From the NCBI GenBank assembly GCA_016125005.1, contig WGMQ01000003.1, positions 1 through 64,000 on the forward strand: DNA of 64,000 nucleotides, in the 5' to 3' direction. The DNA is from a bacterium (GTDB taxonomy: Bacteria; Sumerlaeota; Sumerlaeia; SLMS01). The notes below the pieces were generated by a model that did not search any database, was not told the origin of the DNA, and saw nothing but the letters and a program-made list of their open reading frames with translations. Both the position numbers and the translations under genes were made by a program. This document shows, one piece after another, positions 60,894 through 64,000 of this stretch. The stretch's first letter is position 1. Every line of letters starts with the position of its first letter.

Positions 60894-62467
60894 CAGTTCT
60901 TGGCCTTCCGTTTCTCCGCGAGCGCCAGAAAAGTGCAATCGTTGCAGGACTTCTCGTTCAAGGCGCAGCAATCGGCGAATACCTTGTAGAGCGACTGCTG
61001 CACGATCTCTCGGTCGAAGAGCCCTTTCTCGTGGGAATCCGCCAGCAGGCGGCGCCTCATGAAACGGGAAACCGAAGTGGCCTCAAGCGCAGGAAAGCAG
61101 TGTATCGCTTGCCAGATAGACGCCTCGCGGGGGCGATTCTTCTCCTCCCGTGCCTTGAGGATGAGCATTGGCAGGAAGACGTTGAAGAGCAGGCTCATGG
61201 CGTGCGGCTCGCCGATGAGGGCCTGTGGCTTCTGCTTCTTGCCACCGATGGTGAAGTGGGTACTGAAGTAGGAGGCCTCGCCATCGACGACCAATTCGGC
61301 GGCGAGACTCTTCCAGGTCCGCCCAAGGTCACGACCATTCAGCGAGGGCCAGTCCTGGGCGCTAATCGCCCTTTCCAACCTCGCAAGCAAAGGGTCGGTG
61401 GTGTCCAGCAGCCGCGTGCAGAGGATGGCCATCGCAGCAAGGCGCCTTGGGGGAAAGCTGACAGGTCGAATACCTGCGAACCAGCGTCGCGTGGGCGGCA
61501 TGAGTCGATCCGACAAATAGGGCCTCGCGTGGCGCCAATGACGCTCAAGGCGCTGGATAAAGTCCTGCGTTTCCGGATCCTCCGGAATCAGATCCTGCTG
61601 CTCTGGCATCAATCGGGCAACGTATAGCAAGATAGACAGATAGATGTCTATACGGTTGTTCGAATGGGCCTCGCTCGCCTGTTCCCGCAGCTCGTCGATG
61701 GGAGCGCGCTTCGAGAGAAGGAAGTAGAGCGTCTTGGAGGACTTGTAACCCTGGGCCACCAACAGGGCCTGGTAGACAACCTGAAGGAACGAAGCAGTGG
61801 CACGCTGGGCCTTGAAGCGGGCGACCTTCGCCTCCACGCGGGAACGCCCCGCCGCCAGCAGGAAGTCGCGCAGTTGCGCGGGCGGAAGCCGCAGGAACTG
61901 TTGATGGCAGAGACCGTGGTCGTCCGGCGTTCCGTAGGGATAGTCGCCGGGATTGATCGACTGACGAATCGTGTCGAGGTCCGGTTCAAGGAAATCACCG
62001 AGTACGAGTCGCTCGAGGCGCTCGCTGTTCTGCTTCTGCTCGTACGGACGATCGTCGGAGGCCCGCAGCACGGCGTGGAGTACCGTGCGGTTGTACTCGA
62101 AATCCCGATCATGACCGTGGCGATGCCAGTCTGCGGACTCGACGTGGATCTCCACGTCGCCCTGGAGCACCTCGCCCGCCACGACGATGCGAGCGTCGAG
62201 GAAATCCGGTCCGCGACCCGTGTTCCAACGGCCGGGCTCGAGTACCTGGACTGCCTTGCCGCTGGCAGTGGAGAGCTCGGCTCCGCGGAGCAGTTGATCG
62301 GCCCAGATGGCCTGCACCAGTCGTTCATCGAGTGGCGCAGTGACGCGGGGAGTCTCCGAAGCCTCCGCGGCAGGAAGGCTCGCGGCCATCTGCAACGCGA
62401 AGTCGCGATGGGCGGCCTGCCAGACCTCCTCGATAATTTCCGGTTCGAATCGCAAACTGCCGTCCAT
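60893..62467 (-). CDS. DUF2851 family protein
   Basis: 524 residues from ATG 62467. The DUF2851 N-terminal pattern is clear: DERLVQAIWADQLL, VQVLEPGRWNTGRGPDFLDARI, GDVEIHVESADWHRHGH and YNRTVLHAVLRA. This block has a PD-(D/E)xK-like look (GPDFLDA...GDVEIHV), so a nuclease-related fold is possible. The C-terminus has clustered cysteines, CCALNEKSCNDC. Function unknown. It is the first gene of the minus-strand block ending at 56645 and diverges from the membrane-fusion gene at 62626. Word at 61646 (R-I-D), plus a partial copy at 61622. Confidence 0.9.
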   Translation of the reverse strand: MDGSLRFEPEIIEEVWQAAHRDFALQMAASLPAAEASETPRVTAPLDERLVQAIWADQLLRGAELSTASGKAVQVLEPGRWNTGRGPDFLDARIVVAGEVLQGDVEIHVESADWHRHGHDRDFEYNRTVLHAVLRASDDRPYEQKQNSERLERLVLGDFLEPDLDTIRQSINPGDYPYGTPDDHGLCHQQFLRLPPAQLRDFLLAAGRSRVEAKVARFKAQRATASFLQVVYQALLVAQGYKSSKTLYFLLSKRAPIDELREQASEAHSNNRIDIYLSILLYVARLMPEQQDLIPEDPETQDFIQRLERHWRHARPYLSDRLMPPTRRWFAGIRPVSFPPRRLAAMAILCTRLLDTTDPLLARLERAISAQDWPSLNGRDLGRTWKSLAAELVVDGEASYFSTHFTIGGKKQKPQALIGEPHAMSLLFNVFLPMLILKAREEKNRPREASIWQAIHCFPALEATSVSRFMRRRLLADSHEKGLFDREIVQQSLYKVFADCCALNEKSCNDCTFLALAEKRKAKN

Positions 62468-62625
62468 GTCCCGCCCCTGCGGAAGATATGCAACTAATGA
62501 CGATACCGGACACGGTGTGAAGGAGAAAGCGCAGTATGACAAGATGGCGCGAAGGAATGGAGAGGGCAGGTCGTTGACTGTAAATGACGGCGGCAGCGCC
62601 GTCATCCCAACCCCCAGCGGATCCA

Positions 62626-63939
62626 ATGAAGCGCACCCTGATTCCAATCATCCTCATCATCCTCATACTCGCCGCCGCGAGCGCGGCGTACCTTGCCGAC
62701 AACAGCAGCTCGACGACCGAGGCACCGCCCCTGATCGACGTGAGGCGCGGCACCATCAAGACCACGGTCGACGCGTCGGGAACCGTGTATGCAGATCGCG
62801 AAGTTGAGATCAAAGCCAAGGCCAGTGGCGAGATCGTTGAACTGCCGTTCGATGTGGGCGACCGCGTTAGGAAGGGCGACCTTCTTGTCAGGTTGGATCC
62901 GATCGACGAGCAGCGGTCGCTGCGCAAGGCGGAGATCGCGACGTCCTCCACGCTGGCGCGGCTGGCCCAGGCGCGCATCGACGTTTCAACGGCGGAGCGC
63001 AATCTGGCCTCGAACCGAAGCCGTGCGGCCGCCAGCCTCGCTGCGGCCGAGGCAACCGCCGTCGACCGGCGACGGAAGGCAGAGCGTGCACTCGACCTCT
63101 ATGTCCGCAAACTCGCAAGCGAGCAGGAGCGCGACGAGGCGGTTTCCGCAGCCGCGACTGCCGACTCCGAGGTTGAGGGGGCGCGCATTCGGCTGACGGA
63201 ACTCGATACCGAGGAGCTCACCATCGAGCGCCTGAAGCGCGCTGTGGAGTTGGCCGAGGCGGATCGCGAGTCGGCGCGCATCTCCCAACTCGACGCACGG
63301 GAGCGACTAGCCGAAACGCAGATCTACGCGCCGATTGATGGAGTTGTCTCGGAGCTGAACGTCCAGGTGGGCCAGATCATTTCGTCGGCAATCAGCAACG
63401 TTGGTGGCGGCACGTCGGCGATGGTACTCAGCGACCTTGGCCGGATGTTTGTCTACGCGTCGGTGGATGAGACGGACGTCGGCAAGCTGGCCCTCGGTCA
63501 GACGGTGACGGTGCGGGCGGATGGCTACGGGGACGAGGAGTTCGTGGGCAAGGTGGAGCGAATCGCCGTGAAGGGCGAGGAGGTATCCAACGTGGTGACC
63601 TTCGAGGCGGGCATCCAGATCACCAGCGCGAATCGCACGAAGCTCAAGCCACAGATGACGGTCACCGCCTCCATATTGCTGGAGGAGCACAGTGACGTGA
63701 CGGTTGTGGCGAACGAAGCCCTGATTGAGGAGGGCGGACGAACCTTCGTCGAAGTTCAGGGGAGCGGTAATGCCACCGCTCGCCGAGTGATCACGACGGG
63801 ACTGACGGACGGGGTGGACGTTGAGGTGCTGACGGGCCTTCAACCGGGCGAGCGAGTCGTGAGCCAGGGCACCATCAAGAGCCGATGGACAGCGAAGTCC
63901 GAGCAGAAGAGCAGCCTGCCGCCACCGCCGGGGTTGTGA
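62626..63939 (+). CDS. Membrane-fusion (periplasmic adaptor) protein, MacA/HlyD-like
   Basis: 437 residues from ATG 62626. An N-terminal anchor (LIPIILIILILAAASAAYL) is followed by DVRRGTIKTTVDASGTV (start of the MFP core), the lipoyl half AKASGEIVELPFDVGDRV, a coiled-coil hairpin (about residues 100-220, many ARL.QA and AERAL repeats), the second lipoyl half AETQIYAPIDGVVSELNV and a beta-barrel (TVRADGYGDEEFVGKV). The tail is proline-rich. With the ABC gene 8 bases downstream it forms a MacAB/Lol-like exporter unit. Confidence 0.93.
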   Translation: MKRTLIPIILIILILAAASAAYLADNSSSTTEAPPLIDVRRGTIKTTVDASGTVYADREVEIKAKASGEIVELPFDVGDRVRKGDLLVRLDPIDEQRSLRKAEIATSSTLARLAQARIDVSTAERNLASNRSRAAASLAAAEATAVDRRRKAERALDLYVRKLASEQERDEAVSAAATADSEVEGARIRLTELDTEELTIERLKRAVELAEADRESARISQLDARERLAETQIYAPIDGVVSELNVQVGQIISSAISNVGGGTSAMVLSDLGRMFVYASVDETDVGKLALGQTVTVRADGYGDEEFVGKVERIAVKGEEVSNVVTFEAGIQITSANRTKLKPQMTVTASILLEEHSDVTVVANEALIEEGGRTFVEVQGSGNATARRVITTGLTDGVDVEVLTGLQPGERVVSQGTIKSRWTAKSEQKSSLPPPPGL

Positions 63940-63947
63940 GGACGATC

Positions 63948-64000
63948 ATGAGCGACGTCATTACCGCACGTGACCTGCGCAGGACCTACCATGTGGGCGA
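63948..64000 (+). CDS. ABC transporter ATP-binding protein, MacB/LolD-like (5' end only)
   Basis: ATG 63948 begins MSDVITARDLRRTYHVG, the usual first strand of a MacB/LolD-type nucleotide-binding domain (I.ARDL.R.Y..G). Only 17 codons are inside the window. It follows the membrane-fusion gene by 8 bases, so it is its partner ATPase. Confidence 0.8.
   Translation, partial: MSDVITARDLRRTYHVG

Noticed and set aside
1-64000. CRISPR array or phage structural genes
   Set aside because: No regularly spaced direct repeats, Cas genes or phage structural genes were seen. The only mobile-DNA signs are the IS tail, integrase and att fragment, with the large inverted repeat as a further candidate.

Overview
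This is about 64 kb of GC-rich chromosome from a Gram-negative-type bacterium. The envelope character is supported by an O-antigen-type Wzm/Wzt ABC exporter, an RND pump, a membrane-fusion protein, a lipoprotein and many envelope-polysaccharide glycosyltransferases. Housekeeping genes (rpoZ, dnaE, surE, tilS, clpX, lon, tyrS) are scattered singly among polysaccharide genes. I cannot name a phylum. The gene mix fits a deep-branching environmental lineage (PVC/FCB/Sumerlaeota-like) better than a Proteobacterium, but that is a weak inference. There are no rRNA genes, no complete tRNA and no CRISPR array.

Layout. 1-2057 is the right end of an integrated element: the tail of an IS5-type transposase, a tyrosine integrase, and a copy of only the 3' half of a tRNA-Arg(TCT) as attachment site. 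2185-6248 holds a small unknown gene, rpoZ with a strong terminator, a GT4 glycosyltransferase, a polyprenyl-phosphate sugar-phosphate transferase and an SDR oxidoreductase. 6308-15142 holds a helical-repeat protein, a DUF1232 protein, a RidA protein, a renalase-like flavoprotein, a 1151-residue protein that I tentatively read as PPi-type PEP carboxykinase, and a secreted SGNH hydrolase. 15346-21125 is dnaE-surE-tilS, followed by a convergent orphan histidine kinase. 22693-38295 is an envelope-glycan region: two GT4 and three GT2 glycosyltransferases, Wzt/Wzm, a DASS anion symporter, and a tightly overlapping minus-strand operon (TPR, GT2 with membrane tail, sugar nucleotidyltransferase, deacetylase-like protein, hexapeptide acetyltransferase, Gfo/Idh dehydrogenase) that probably makes and uses a modified, acylated amino-sugar nucleotide. 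38440-49634 holds a secreted unknown, a giant RND pump fused to an ABC ATPase, divergent clpX and lon, and a lipoprotein and redoxin behind lon. 49665-49924 is a large imperfect inverted repeat. 50145-64000 holds a MEMO-like protein, a radical-SAM-like protein with no cluster cysteines, a sugar isomerase, a PfkB kinase, tyrS, two GT-C membrane glycosyltransferases, a DUF2851 protein, and the start of a MacA/MacB-like exporter.

The most striking signal is not a gene. The 8-mer GTATAGAC (or its complement GTCTATAC) occurs 27 times, against roughly one expected from base composition. It lies in at least four reading-frame contexts and forces rare codons (TAT, AGA, ATA, CTA). Three further sites have the 16-bp dyad form GTATAGA-NN-TCTATAC or a one-base variant. 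This looks like selection for a DNA word (an uptake-like, Chi-like or protein-binding sequence). The two most unusual proteins are the single-chain RND-ABC fusion (39618-43985) and the cysteine-less radical SAM protein (51471-53321).
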